NCBI RefSeq assembly: GCF_003058085.1
Contig: NZ_QBUD01000007.1
Coordinates: 1 to 64,000 of the forward strand
From: Yoonia sediminilitoris
Lineage (GTDB): Bacteria > Pseudomonadota > Alphaproteobacteria > Rhodobacterales > Rhodobacteraceae
Length of the DNA: 64,000 nucleotides
Direction of reading: 5' to 3'
Of the stretch, positions 18,156 to 28,137 are shown piece by piece (within the stretch, counting starts at the first letter, position 1; each line of letters opens with the position of its first letter). The notes beneath the pieces were generated by a model that saw only the letters and a list, made by a program, of their open reading frames with translations, searched no databases and was not told the origin of the DNA. A program made the position numbers and the translations under genes.

Positions 18156-20678
18156 TCAACTTTTGATTCGGTCGCGCAAGGCAAGCTGCGCTGCAGTCAG
18201 TCGCGCGACAGGCACCCGGAAGGGTGAACAAGAGACATAGTCAAACTTGTGCTCGCGACAAAATGCGATGGCAGCGCGGCTACCCGCATGTTCCCCGCAA
18301 ACGGCCAGAATGACGTCAGAGCGCCCGGCCCGGCCACGGGCGGCACCAAGCGCAATCAACTCCCCCACACCTTCGATATCCAGCGTGTGGAACGGATCTT
18401 CGGGATAGACGCCTTGCTGCACATAGGATGACATGAACCGGCCTGCGTCGTCGCGGGACAGCCCATAGGTCATTTGCGTCAGGTCATTGGTGCCAAATGA
18501 CAGAAACTCGGAATGCTCGGCGATGTCTTGCGCCCGCAAAGCGGCCCGCGGCGTTTCCACCATGACGCCCAGCTTGTAGGCGAACCGCATTCTTGTCTGC
18601 GCCATCACCGCATTGGCCACAGCATCCACCCGCGCGCGCACCAATTCGACTTCCCGCATGGCACTGACCAGCGGGATCATGATCTCTACCGTGATTTCAA
18701 TGCCCTTGCGGCGCACGGCTGCGGTGGCTTCAAAAATCGCACGGGCCTGCATGTCATAAATTTCGGGAATTGCGATCCCCAAACGGACACCGCGCATGCC
18801 CAGCATCGGGTTATATTCGCTGAGCGCGTCAACACGTTCAGTCACTTCCGGCAACGGCAGGGCCATCTGTTCGGCGAGGTCACGCAAACCTTGCTTGTCC
18901 GACGGCAGAAACTCGTGCAGCGGCGGATCAAACAGGCGCACGCAGACCGACTGCCCTTGCATTATCTCAAACAGAGCTTGAAAGTCAGCGCGTTGCATCG
19001 GCAAGAGACGGTCAAGAACCGCACGGCGGTCCGCGCCTTCCTCGGCAAAGATCATCTCGCGCATGACACCAAGCCGATCACCTTCAAAGAACATATGCTC
19101 TGTGCGGCAAAGTCCGATGCCCTCGGCGGCAAAGTTACGGGCGGTCTGGGCATCAGCGGGCGTATCGGCATTCGCCCGCACGCCGATGTCGCGTACATCG
19201 TCTGCCCACTCAAGCAATGTCTGGAAGGACGTATCAAGTGCGGCTTCCTGCATCGCAGGTTCACCAGCCAATATCTGCCCAGTGGTACCATCCACCGTGA
19301 TCACATCGCCAACCGAAAATTTTCGCCCGTCAGGTGCAATGATCTGTCGCTTCTTGCGGTCAATCGTCAGATCAGAAGCCCCCACGACGCACGGCACCCC
19401 GATGCCGCGCCCAATGACGGCGGCATGGCTGGTGACACCCCCGCGCATCGTCAGAACGGCCTGTGCCGCGTGCATGCCGCGAATATCCTCTGGCGTCGTC
19501 TCTCGGCGGACAAGGACGCAAGGCTCGTCACGGGCCGCGCTGGCTTGCGCCTCTGCGGCCGTCAGCACGATCTTTCCGGCTGCCGCCCCCGGACTCGCGG
19601 CAATTCCGCGCACAATCAGGTCACGGCTGGCTTCGGGGTCGACCTGCCGGTGCAGCAATTCGGAAAGGGCAGAGGGCTGGATGCGCAGCACAGCCTCCTC
19701 GCGCGGAATGATCCCATCCTGCGCCAGCGAGACCGCAATACGCACCGCCGCACGCGAAGACCGCTGGATGCGCACGGCGTCAAGAATATGCAGCCCATCC
19801 CAATCAATGGCGAATTCGACCTGCATTTCTTCGCGCAGGCGGCGGCGGCAGACATCGCCGTAAGCAAGCAGATTTTCAAAGACATCCGGCAACAGCTCCG
19901 CAAGTGCGGGGCCGCGGTCATCCTCGGTCAGATAGATGGCGCGCGCTTTATTGCTGAGCGCCTCGCGCCCCTGACTCTGGCTCATGTAGCGACCGGTCAC
20001 TTGCGGCTGCCCGGTGGTGCTGCTGACGTATTGGATCACCCCAGAGCCGCATTCGCCGGCCCCGACGCCCAGCGCCATTGCCTGCACAACAAGGCCGAGG
20101 CCTGCATCCTTCGGCGCCCCTTTCGCCTCGCGCAGCAGACGGGCAGTCGTGCCATCCCATGCGCGGGCCATCGACCGCAGGGTTTCCACCAGCTGTCGGC
20201 CCGGGTCCTGTGGGAATGGCTCGTCGGTCTCCAGCTCGTAAGCCTTCAGCATCGCACGCAGACTTTGCGCGTCGGCCTCTTGGGGCATGTGAAATTCGTC
20301 GGGGTCCAGTCGGGCCACATGGACGGCATAGGCCTGCACGAACCGCAGATACAGCACGGTCGCGGCCCATTCGCCCATTTCCCCGACCATCTGGGCATGA
20401 CGCGCATCGTTCATGCCAATGTTCAGAATGGCACTTGGCCCGCCCCAATCCGGGTCCTGGCTAGAGGGGCGCACAGAAAGCAGTGGCTGGTCGCCGAAAG
20501 GCGCCATCAATGTCTTGCAGTCGGGCAGGATACCCTTGGCAATTTCGCGCACCGCATCGAATGACAGGGCCACGGTCGTGGGCACAGGCATGTCCAGCCG
20601 GATCAACCGTTGCAGACATTTCGCCCGCCCGCCGTGCACAGATGCATGCATCCGCGCCGTGGGTGTGATCAGGGTCAT
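18156..20678 (-). CDS. PEP-utilising enzyme, pyruvate phosphate dikinase-like
   Basis: An 840-residue protein. Its phosphohistidine domain has GGVTSHAAVIGRGIGVPCVVG (His about residue 419 from this start). Its C-terminal PEP/pyruvate barrel has GIGLCRTEHMFF, SFGTNDLTQM and the catalytic CGEHAG. These are PPDK hallmarks. PPDK interconverts pyruvate and PEP with ATP and phosphate. The N-terminal ATP-grasp half is divergent: VRPSSQDPDWGGPSAILNIGMND replaces the usual VRSGA..MPGMM..LNLGLND. The donor nucleotide or reaction may therefore differ. A GTG start at 20705 is also possible. It lies 105 bp downstream of glyS, as in other Rhodobacteraceae. Confidence 0.82.
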   Translation of the reverse strand: MTLITPTARMHASVHGGRAKCLQRLIRLDMPVPTTVALSFDAVREIAKGILPDCKTLMAPFGDQPLLSVRPSSQDPDWGGPSAILNIGMNDARHAQMVGEMGEWAATVLYLRFVQAYAVHVARLDPDEFHMPQEADAQSLRAMLKAYELETDEPFPQDPGRQLVETLRSMARAWDGTTARLLREAKGAPKDAGLGLVVQAMALGVGAGECGSGVIQYVSSTTGQPQVTGRYMSQSQGREALSNKARAIYLTEDDRGPALAELLPDVFENLLAYGDVCRRRLREEMQVEFAIDWDGLHILDAVRIQRSSRAAVRIAVSLAQDGIIPREEAVLRIQPSALSELLHRQVDPEASRDLIVRGIAASPGAAAGKIVLTAAEAQASAARDEPCVLVRRETTPEDIRGMHAAQAVLTMRGGVTSHAAVIGRGIGVPCVVGASDLTIDRKKRQIIAPDGRKFSVGDVITVDGTTGQILAGEPAMQEAALDTSFQTLLEWADDVRDIGVRANADTPADAQTARNFAAEGIGLCRTEHMFFEGDRLGVMREMIFAEEGADRRAVLDRLLPMQRADFQALFEIMQGQSVCVRLFDPPLHEFLPSDKQGLRDLAEQMALPLPEVTERVDALSEYNPMLGMRGVRLGIAIPEIYDMQARAIFEATAAVRRKGIEITVEIMIPLVSAMREVELVRARVDAVANAVMAQTRMRFAYKLGVMVETPRAALRAQDIAEHSEFLSFGTNDLTQMTYGLSRDDAGRFMSSYVQQGVYPEDPFHTLDIEGVGELIALGAARGRAGRSDVILAVCGEHAGSRAAIAFCREHKFDYVSCSPFRVPVARLTAAQLALRDRIKS

Positions 20679-20783
20679 CGGTTGGTATATTGTCTGTTGC
20701 TGCACTGCGGCGTCACCTATCGCTGTTGGTGCAGCATAGGACAGAAACGCCTAACCTGTACACAAAACTTTACAGTTTTCTGT

Positions 20784-22910
20784 CTAGCCTTCGATTTTCG
20801 TCAAATCGGCGACAGACAGGCATATATTTCTGATCCGTGACAACAGGTTAAGCCGGTTCCGGCGCAAAATCTCGCTTTCGGCGTTGACTTGCACATCGGT
20901 GAAGAATGCATCAATCGGCCCGCGCAGTGCTGCCATTTCAGTCATCGCTGTGCTGAAATCTTCGGCAGCCATCGCCGGTGTGATCTTTGCATCCGCAGCA
21001 TCAAGGGCGGCAAACAGCGCCTTTTCGGCCTCCACTTCCGCGAATTTGACGTCCGCCCCATAGGAATATTCAACACCGTCCTTCTCCTCGGCCTGCGTGA
21101 GGATATTGTTGGCGCGCTTGAACCCCTGCAACAGGTTTTCGCCGTCATCGGTGGCCAATGTCTCAGCCAGAGCCTCTGCCCGTTTCACCAGCAAGGTCAG
21201 GTCGTCGTTGCCAGGCATCGCGATGCAGGCATCAATGATATCGTGGCGGATGCCTTTGTCCTTGAGGAACACTTTGAGGCGGTCATGGAAGAAATCTAAT
21301 AGATGAACAATCGCAACTCTATCATCTAACTCCTTGAGACCCTGATCCTGTTCCCCCCCTGGGCTCTTAGCTTCTTTTGCCCTTCCTATCGCAGGTTCGA
21401 ACATTGGCAAAAGGCTTGCTTTGACATTGTTCTCCAAGACTAGCCGCACCACACCCAACGCAGCCCTGCGCAGCGCAAACGGGTCTTTGCTCCCCGTCGG
21501 CTTCTCGTCAATCGCCCAGAACCCCGTCAGCGTGTCGATCTTGTCGGCCAGTGCGACGGCCACAGAAACCGGCGCTGTTGGTACATCGTCGGATGGGCCG
21601 AGCGGTTGCCAGTGTTGCTCGCACGCCTCTGGCACACCGTCATCGTGGCCTGCCGCTTGCGCGTAGTACCGCCCCATAAGTCCTTGTAGTTCTGGAAATT
21701 CATAGACCATTTCGGATGCCAGATCGGCCTTGCAGATGCGCGCTGCCTCTGCCGCCAAATCGGGCTTGGCCCCAACATGTGGCGCGATTTCGCGGGCGAG
21801 TGCGGCGATCCGTTCGATGCGGTCGGCCTGCGACCCCAGCTTGTTGTGGAACGTCACATCCTTGAGCGGCGCGCCCATCCCTTCCAGTCCCACGGTCCTG
21901 ACGGTGCGCAGGTCATTTTCCCAAAAGAACTTGGCGTCGGCCAGCCGTGCCGACAGCACCTTTTGGTTGCCCGCAAGGATCGTCGCACCATTGTCAGCCG
22001 TTGCCATGTTGGCCACTGTCACAAAACGCTCGATCCGGCCCGTTTTGCCATTGCGCACGGAAAAGAATTTCTGGTGTTCTTTCATCGACGTCTGCAACAC
22101 CTCTGGCGGCAGGTCGAGAAATTGATCGTCGATCTGCCCCAGCAGGACCACGGGCCATTCAACCAGCCCCGCGACCTCGGCCAGCAGTCCCTTATCCTCA
22201 ACCACTTCCAGCCCCAGCGCAAAGGCCTGATGGGTGGCGTCATGCCAAATCGCCTCCGCCCGTTCATCCGGGCGCAGGACCACATTGGCGCGCTTTAGCT
22301 TCGCCTCGTAATCGTCGAAAGACGTGACAGAAAATGAGTCAGGCGCCAAAAAGCGATGCCCGCGCGTGCTGTTGCCCGATGTGATCCCGTCAATATCGAG
22401 TGGGACAACCTGCGCACCGGCATCATCGCTGAGAATACACAGGATGGAATGCAACGGGCGGACCCATTTCAGCGGGCCATCGCCCCAACGCATCGACTTG
22501 GGCCAAGGGAAATTACGGACCGTCTTTTCCAGAACCTCTGCGATGATGTCAGCCGCCATCCGCCCCGGTTTTTCGATCACCGCGAAATAGACCTGCCCCT
22601 TTTTATCGTCGCGCACGATCAGGTCATCGCGGGCCACACCGGCCCCGCGCAAAAACCCTTCGATCGCCTTGTCGGGCGCGCCTACCTTTGGCCCCTTGCG
22701 TTCCTCCTTCACCGCCTGGCTTTCGCCCGTCAGCCCGTTGATGGCCAGCGTCAGGCGGCGCGGCGTGGAATAGGCGGCAGCGCCCGCATAGGTCAGGCCC
22801 GCGTCGACCAGACCGTCAGTCACCAGCTTTTGCAGGTCCTCGCTTGCGCGTTTTTGCATCCGCGCAGGGATTTCTTCGGAAAAAAGTTCAATCAGAAGAT
22901 CAGGCATCAA
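20784..22910 (-). CDS. glyS: Glycyl-tRNA synthetase beta subunit
   Basis: The beta subunit of the alpha2beta2 glycyl-tRNA synthetase carries tRNA recognition. The 708-residue protein begins DLLIELFSEEIPARMQ, the beta-subunit signature. It continues with STPRRLTLAI, FPWPKSMRWG, PVVLLGQID, TSMKEHQKFF, and the C-terminal DALR-like anticodon region. It overlaps the DUF6446 gene by 4 bp. A weak stem (AAAACT/AGTTTT at 20764-20779) lies between it and the PPDK-like gene. Confidence 0.96.
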   Translation of the reverse strand: MMPDLLIELFSEEIPARMQKRASEDLQKLVTDGLVDAGLTYAGAAAYSTPRRLTLAINGLTGESQAVKEERKGPKVGAPDKAIEGFLRGAGVARDDLIVRDDKKGQVYFAVIEKPGRMAADIIAEVLEKTVRNFPWPKSMRWGDGPLKWVRPLHSILCILSDDAGAQVVPLDIDGITSGNSTRGHRFLAPDSFSVTSFDDYEAKLKRANVVLRPDERAEAIWHDATHQAFALGLEVVEDKGLLAEVAGLVEWPVVLLGQIDDQFLDLPPEVLQTSMKEHQKFFSVRNGKTGRIERFVTVANMATADNGATILAGNQKVLSARLADAKFFWENDLRTVRTVGLEGMGAPLKDVTFHNKLGSQADRIERIAALAREIAPHVGAKPDLAAEAARICKADLASEMVYEFPELQGLMGRYYAQAAGHDDGVPEACEQHWQPLGPSDDVPTAPVSVAVALADKIDTLTGFWAIDEKPTGSKDPFALRRAALGVVRLVLENNVKASLLPMFEPAIGRAKEAKSPGGEQDQGLKELDDRVAIVHLLDFFHDRLKVFLKDKGIRHDIIDACIAMPGNDDLTLLVKRAEALAETLATDDGENLLQGFKRANNILTQAEEKDGVEYSYGADVKFAEVEAEKALFAALDAADAKITPAMAAEDFSTAMTEMAALRGPIDAFFTDVQVNAESEILRRNRLNLLSRIRNICLSVADLTKIEG

Positions 22911-23431
22911 TTCTGGCTTTCGGGTTGGGCTGGGCAGCCTTCAGGGACGGGATCGCCATCAAAGACGACCTCGCCACATTCATTGATCTGGTGCCAGGCA
23001 TAGGCCCGGCCATCGGGGTAGACGGCAACCAGCCGGTCGATCCCGTAGGTGATGTTTTCGACACCCAGAAATGCGATGGCATCGCCTGTAGTCAGGTCTT
23101 CACCGATTTGGGCGGCGTCAAAACAGTCAAACCAGCCCGGGGCAACACGTGGTTCGGCGTCGTCGCGGATAAGATAGGTCTCGGTCAGGGTGGCCTGACT
23201 GGTCAGCGTGGTGAAACAGGCGCGATACCGCAACGGGCTGCTGTCCGCGTCGATCCCTTGGAAGTTTTCAAACAGGATCGGTTCAGGCTGGCCTGTAACC
23301 AGATTGGTCAGGCGCACATCCTGCGCGTCAGCCTGCACAGCCGTGTAATAGGCGTAGACCTGTTGATAATAGAGCAGTACGCCCGCAGCCAGTGCCAGCA
23401 TAAGAAGTCCTACAATTGCGATACGGGCCAT
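22907..23431 (-). CDS. DUF6446 family membrane-anchored protein
   Basis: A 174-residue protein with one N-terminal membrane segment (IAIVGLLMLALAAGVLLYY) and a periplasmic domain with conserved cysteines (YRACFTTL, PGWFDCFDA, NECGEV, EGCPAQ). I recognise it as the DUF6446 type found between glyQ and glyS in Rhodobacteraceae; the function is unknown. Its ATG shares one base with the glyQ stop (TGATG), and it overlaps glyS by 4 bp, so it is fully embedded in the synthetase operon. Confidence 0.8.
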   Translation of the reverse strand: MARIAIVGLLMLALAAGVLLYYQQVYAYYTAVQADAQDVRLTNLVTGQPEPILFENFQGIDADSSPLRYRACFTTLTSQATLTETYLIRDDAEPRVAPGWFDCFDAAQIGEDLTTGDAIAFLGVENITYGIDRLVAVYPDGRAYAWHQINECGEVVFDGDPVPEGCPAQPESQN

Positions 23432-24351
23432 CAGGCTGCCGCCCCGCCCGCTTCGGTCTGGACGAACGCATCGGCGCAGGCCTTGGCCAAGGCCCGCACC
23501 CGCCCGATATAAGCCTGCCGTTCGGTCACGGAAATAACACCGCGTGCGTCCAGCAGGTTAAAGACGTGGGACGCCTTGATACATTGGTCATAGGCAGGGT
23601 GCGCCATGATAATTTGCATGTCCATCTTGGGGTCGTGCGCGGGTGTTTCCAGAATACGCTGGCATTCGGCCTCTGCATCTTTGAAATGCTGGAGCAGCAC
23701 GTCGGTATCAGCCACATCAAAATTCCAGCGGGCGTATTCCTGCTCTGTCTGTTTGAAGATGTCGCCGTATTTCAACGGGATTGGCGCAGCTGGGTCGTTG
23801 AAGGGCATGTCCATGACATGATCAACGCCCAGAACATACATCGCGAGCCGTTCCAACCCATAAGTCAGCTCGCCCGAGACTGGCTTGCAGTCATGCCCGC
23901 CGACCTGCTGGAAATAGGTGAACTGGCTGACTTCCATGCCGTCGCACCAGACTTCCCAGCCCAAGCCCCAAGCGCCCAGCGTCGGGCTTTCCCAGTCGTC
24001 CTCTACAAAGCGGATGTCGTGCATGGTTGCGTCAATGCCGATTGCCTCGAGCGAGCCAAGGTATAGCTCTTGTAAATCCGGCGGGCTGGGTTTGATGAGC
24101 ACCTGAAACTGGTAGTAATGCTGCAAGCGATTCGGGTTTTCGCCATAGCGCCCGTCGGTCGGGCGGCGTGACGGCTGCACATAGGCGGCGGCCCACGGTT
24201 TCATTCCCAGCGCGCGCAGGGTTGTGGCCGGGTGAAAGGTCCCTGCCCCGACCTCCATGTCGTAGGGTTGCAGAATGGCACAACCGCGGCCCGCCCAATA
24301 GGTCTGAAGCCTCAGGATGATCTCTTGAAAACTGCGCGGTTTGTCGGCCAT
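23431..24351 (-). CDS. glyQ: Glycyl-tRNA synthetase alpha subunit
   Basis: The alpha subunit forms the glycyl-adenylate. The 306-residue protein has the class II catalytic features of bacterial Gly[19 protein letters not shown], the [16 protein letters not shown] motif 1 region, [20 protein letters not shown] (motif 2), and [12 protein letters not shown] (motif 3). I placed the start at MADKPRSF after GAGGG. A longer frame to 24381 adds a basic stretch not seen in the family. It leads the operon with DUF6446 and glyS. Confidence 0.96.
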   Translation of the reverse strand: MADKPRSFQEIILRLQTYWAGRGCAILQPYDMEVGAGTFHPATTLRALGMKPWAAAYVQPSRRPTDGRYGENPNRLQHYYQFQVLIKPSPPDLQELYLGSLEAIGIDATMHDIRFVEDDWESPTLGAWGLGWEVWCDGMEVSQFTYFQQVGGHDCKPVSGELTYGLERLAMYVLGVDHVMDMPFNDPAAPIPLKYGDIFKQTEQEYARWNFDVADTDVLLQHFKDAEAECQRILETPAHDPKMDMQIIMAHPAYDQCIKASHVFNLLDARGVISVTERQAYIGRVRALAKACADAFVQTEAGGAAA

Positions 24352-24525
24352 TGGAACCCTCATCTTTCGTCTGTGGCTCAATAGGGTGCGCGGGGCAAAG
24401 GGTCAATTGGGCAACGTATTGCCACTTATTAACTTCGTTGCTTCACAATTGCGTCGGTTGCTCTTGCCTATTAGCCACAACAGGGCAATCACAACCAAAA
24501 CTGTTTGTCGGATATTGGGGCATCT

Positions 24526-26262
24526 ATGTCTAAACTACTGACCGCTATTTTCTTCACGCTTGCTTTGACCGTTTCAGCTGCGGCGCAAAGCAATTTCTGG
24601 GTCCAGATTGAAGCCCGCAACACGCTGTCCGGGGCTCAAGAGCGTGCCAGCGAATATACGCGGCGGCTGGATAATGTGGCGGGGTTCTATCTGGGCAACA
24701 ATTTCTACGGCATCGTCATCGGGCCCTTTTCCCAGGCCGAGGCCAGCATCACACTTGATCGGCTGTTGGCGCGGGGGGCGATCCCATCGGACAGTTTTGT
24801 CAAGAGCGGGCAATTCTTCAAACAGCAGTTCTGGCCAATTGGCGGTGGAACGTCGGCAGCAGCCACGCCGCCAGCCGCAGAGCCGCTAGGCGCAAATGCA
24901 GCCGCAAACCTGCCCAGCGATCCCATTGAAACACCGGATGAGACACCGGCAGAGGCCCGCGCTTCGGAGCGGTTGCTCAGCCTTGAAGAAAGGCAGGAGT
25001 TGCAGAAAGCCCTGAAATGGGCCGGATACTACACTGTGGCCATCGACGGATCTTTCGGACGCGGCACGCGCGCGTCGATGCAGGCATGGCAAATCGCCAA
25101 TAATCAGGAACCCACGGGCATCCTGACGACCCGGCAGCGTGCGCTCTTGTTTGAACAATATAACGGCGTGCTGGACGGGCTCGACCTGCGGCTAGTCCGC
25201 GACACGGCATCTGGCATACAGATGGAGGTCCCGACAGGCGTTGTGGGCTTCATCGAATATCAGCCGCCCTTCGTGCGCTTTGACGCCAACAGCGACATTC
25301 CCCAAGCGCAGGTGCTGTTCATCAGCCAGGCTGGTGACGAAGGCAAAATGATCGGCCTCTACGAAGTGCTACAAATCCTTGATATCGTACCGCCCGATGG
25401 GCCACGCAGCCGAACGCCGCGCGGTTTCACCATCGAAGGGATCGGTGACGGGCTTCACACCTATGTCAGTGCGTCGCTTGTCGATGGTGAGATCAAAGGC
25501 TTTGTTCTGGTCTGGCCCGAGGGTGACGATCAGCGCCGCACCCGGCTGATTGAGGAAATGGAAGCCAGTTTCGAGCGGCTTCCCGGTGTCCTTGACCCCG
25601 ACATTGCACCACCGGGCGAAGATCAGGCGATCGACATGGTCTCAGGTCTGGCCGTGCGCAAGCCGCAGTTCACCCGCTCGGGCTTTTTTGTGACCGAGGA
25701 CGGGGCCGTTGTGACGACGACGCAGGCGGTTGCCGGTTGTGCGCGCATCACGCTTGACCGCGATGACGAAGCCGAAGTCGTCTTTACCGATGCAGAGATT
25801 GGCCTTGCGATCTTGCGGCCCGTCGATCCGATTGTGCCCCGAGATGTGGCGGCTTTCTTGATTGATGTCCCGCGGCTGCAAGACCAGATTGCGGTTGCAG
25901 GCTACCCCTTTAATGGCGCGCTCAGCGCACCCACGCTGACCTTTGGCCAGATCATCGATATTCGCGGGCTAAGCGGTGACGACCGGATCAAGCGGCTGGC
26001 GATCCTGCCGCAACCGGGTGATTCAGGAGGCCCTGTGTTCGACGACAGCGGGTCAACAATTGGCATGTTGCTGCCACGGGCCGATGGGTCTGTGCAGATT
26101 TTGCCTCCCGAAGTGAATTTTTCGCTAGATGCTGGGCAGATCGTAGCGACGTTGACCGCGCAGGGCTTTGCGCCAACGCTGCGCGAGAAGGGCGGACCGA
26201 TTTCGCCTGTTGCCCTCACCCGTCAGGCCGCGGATGTCGCCGTGCTGGTCAGCTGCTGGTAA
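24526..26262 (+). CDS. SPOR / peptidoglycan-binding protein with degenerate trypsin-like domain
   Basis: A 578-residue exported protein. A signal peptide (residues 1-21, ending SAAAQS) is followed by a SPOR-like repeat (22-105), a Pro/Ala linker, and a PG_binding_1 domain (about 152-213, with YTVAIDGSFGRGTRASMQAWQ). A middle domain and a C-terminal trypsin-like fold (about 385-565) complete it. The nucleophile motif PGDSGGP is intact (Ser500). The expected catalytic His in the T-N-x-H-V-V position is Gln (VTTTQAVAGC, Gln400), and the usual Asp before LAIL is Gly426. It probably binds septal or wall peptidoglycan in the periplasm and may not be proteolytic. It is divergent from glyQ, with its ATG after GGGG. 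Confidence 0.82.
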   Translation: MSKLLTAIFFTLALTVSAAAQSNFWVQIEARNTLSGAQERASEYTRRLDNVAGFYLGNNFYGIVIGPFSQAEASITLDRLLARGAIPSDSFVKSGQFFKQQFWPIGGGTSAAATPPAAEPLGANAAANLPSDPIETPDETPAEARASERLLSLEERQELQKALKWAGYYTVAIDGSFGRGTRASMQAWQIANNQEPTGILTTRQRALLFEQYNGVLDGLDLRLVRDTASGIQMEVPTGVVGFIEYQPPFVRFDANSDIPQAQVLFISQAGDEGKMIGLYEVLQILDIVPPDGPRSRTPRGFTIEGIGDGLHTYVSASLVDGEIKGFVLVWPEGDDQRRTRLIEEMEASFERLPGVLDPDIAPPGEDQAIDMVSGLAVRKPQFTRSGFFVTEDGAVVTTTQAVAGCARITLDRDDEAEVVFTDAEIGLAILRPVDPIVPRDVAAFLIDVPRLQDQIAVAGYPFNGALSAPTLTFGQIIDIRGLSGDDRIKRLAILPQPGDSGGPVFDDSGSTIGMLLPRADGSVQILPPEVNFSLDAGQIVATLTAQGFAPTLREKGGPISPVALTRQAADVAVLVSCW

Positions 26263-26282
26263 CGCTTCACCGGCATTGCCGC

Positions 26283-27566
26283 CTACTGCAAGGCATTTGG
26301 CAAAAATAGCGCAATGTTCGGGAAGGCGATGAGCAGGAAGGCCATCGCCAGCATTGTCAGGCAGTAGGGCAATGCCCCCAGCATGACCTCGTTCAGGTTG
26401 CCCGATTTGCGCGCGCCCTGCACCACATAAAGGTTCAGGCCAACCGGCGGGGTTATCAGCGCCATCTCGATCAGGACAATCATCAAAATGCCGAACCAGA
26501 TCACGTCATAGCCCTGCGCAAGCACCAATGGCACGATGATCGGAATGGTCACAACCATCAGTGACAGGGTTTCGATAAAGAACCCGAGCACGATATAAAG
26601 CACGACCACCACCAGAATTGTCTTTAGTGGGGTCAGGCCAAGGCCCGTCATAAAGGCCGTCAGTTCGCGCCCAAGCCCGGCTGACGCCAGCGTGAAGTTC
26701 AAAAACGATGCCCCGATGACGATCAGCATGATCATGGATGTAATCTTGACCGTGCCGGTCAGGCTTTGCATCAGCATGGCCCACGACACCCCACCGAACG
26801 CCAACGCGATCAGCAGTGCGCCCGCGACGCCTACGGCAGCGGCTTCGGTTGGTGTGGCCCAGCCGCCATAGATCGACCCGACGATCAGTCCAAACAGGAT
26901 GATGATCGGGATCAGGTCCAGCAGAGCCCGCAGCATCTGTGGAAAGGGAAAGGTGCGCCGGACGCCGCCCAAATCAGGACGTACCAGACAAATAATTGCA
27001 GTGACCGCCATAAAGGCCAACGCCAACGCGACGCCGGGGATCAAGCCGGCAAGAAAGAGTTGCGGAATAGAGGATTGCGTCAGAAATCCATAGACGATCA
27101 GGTTGATCGACGGGGGTATCATGATGCCCAGCGTGCCCCCCGCCGCAATCGCCCCGGAAAAGAGTTTGGGATCATATCCCAGTTTCTCCGCCTGCGGCAT
27201 GGCAACAGTTGCCACCGTCGCCGCCGTGGCCACCGATGACCCTGACGTCGCTGAAAACATCGTTGCAGTGGCCACGTTTGCGTGGACAAGTCCACCGGGC
27301 AGCCATGACACCCAACGGTCCAGCGCGGCATAGGTTCGCGTCGCAACCCCGCTGCGCACCAGAATTTCACCCAACAACACAAAAAACGGGATCGCAATCA
27401 AGGTCGCCGAATTTGATGCCGACCAGACCATATTGCCCAAGCCCCGCGTCAGCGGAAAGCTGGAAAAAAATACATCGACCCCGAAGCCCAGCAAAAACAA
27501 CACGATACCAACCGGGATTGACAGCGCCAGCAGGCCCAGCAATCCAACAGAGACATAACCAATCAT
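26283..27566 (-). CDS. dctM: TRAP transporter large membrane subunit
   Basis: A 427-residue DctM protein with about twelve hydrophobic segments. Family segments include VFFSSFPLTRG, GVATRTYAALDRWVSWLPGGL, SGSSVATAATVATVAMPQ, and IMIPPSINLIVYGFLTQSSIPQLF. With the small subunit and the periplasmic binding protein it imports organic acids using the sodium gradient. It overlaps the dctQ gene by 4 bp and ends the operon. Its 3' end converges on the SPOR/protease-like gene. Confidence 0.94.
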   Translation of the reverse strand: MIGYVSVGLLGLLALSIPVGIVLFLLGFGVDVFFSSFPLTRGLGNMVWSASNSATLIAIPFFVLLGEILVRSGVATRTYAALDRWVSWLPGGLVHANVATATMFSATSGSSVATAATVATVAMPQAEKLGYDPKLFSGAIAAGGTLGIMIPPSINLIVYGFLTQSSIPQLFLAGLIPGVALALAFMAVTAIICLVRPDLGGVRRTFPFPQMLRALLDLIPIIILFGLIVGSIYGGWATPTEAAAVGVAGALLIALAFGGVSWAMLMQSLTGTVKITSMIMLIVIGASFLNFTLASAGLGRELTAFMTGLGLTPLKTILVVVVLYIVLGFFIETLSLMVVTIPIIVPLVLAQGYDVIWFGILMIVLIEMALITPPVGLNLYVVQGARKSGNLNEVMLGALPYCLTMLAMAFLLIAFPNIALFLPNALQ

Positions 27567-28111
27567 TGCAAGGTCTCCTGCTCGGCAAAGGCGCCGACGA
27601 ATTTTTCGGTCTCTGCATGGCGTTTTTTCAGCAGCAAACTAAGCGCTGCGATGGTGGTCAGCGATGACATGAGCGCAAACCAGACCCAGCCCGCAAACCA
27701 AGGCGCCTGCACCCAGACAAGAGGGGTTTCCAATGGGGTATTGGCGCGTGACCCATTCGTGATGGACCGTTCCAGCACAGGCCACGCCTTGATTGCGATT
27801 GTGATGACCACGCCGGACATCACAATCATCGCAAACACATCAAACAAGGCCCGCTTGAAGCTGCCCGCACGGCTGCGCAGCAGGTCAATACGCACGTGCC
27901 CCAATTCAAGCAGGGTAAAGGACATCCCCCAAGAGGTCGCAAGCGCCATGGTATATCCCGCGATTTCTTCGGTGCCGCCAAAGGACGTGCCGATCTGCCG
28001 CGAAACAATATCAATCAGCACGAATGCCGCACAGAGAAGCAAACCAAAACCCACCATCAGGGCGACCCCTTTGTTGATCGCTCTGAGGTTTTCTATCAGT
28101 TTGAGTTCCAT
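27563..28111 (-). CDS. dctQ: TRAP transporter small membrane subunit
   Basis: A 182-residue DctQ protein with four membrane segments (ALMVGFGLLLCAAFVLIDIVSRQIG, IAGYTMALATSWGMSFTLLELGHVRID, VFAMIVMSGVVITIAI, WFALMSSLTTIAALSLLL). The order and the LGHVRIDLL motif fit the family. I chose the ATG at 28111, eight bases after GGGGG. A GTG three codons upstream overlaps that ribosome site. It lies 26 bp after the binding-protein gene and overlaps dctM by 4 bp. Confidence 0.9.
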   Translation of the reverse strand: MELKLIENLRAINKGVALMVGFGLLLCAAFVLIDIVSRQIGTSFGGTEEIAGYTMALATSWGMSFTLLELGHVRIDLLRSRAGSFKRALFDVFAMIVMSGVVITIAIKAWPVLERSITNGSRANTPLETPLVWVQAPWFAGWVWFALMSSLTTIAALSLLLKKRHAETEKFVGAFAEQETLQ

Positions 28112-28137
28112 GCGCGGCACCCCCTTCGTTATTGGTT

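Noticed and set aside
18513..20564. A 683-codon plus-strand open frame
   Set aside because: It lies wholly opposite the PPDK-like gene, whose domains are well recognised. High-GC codon bias produces such shadows.
20764..20779. Terminator between glyS and the PPDK-like gene
   Set aside because: The stem is only six A/T-rich pairs with no strong T-run, so I did not call it.
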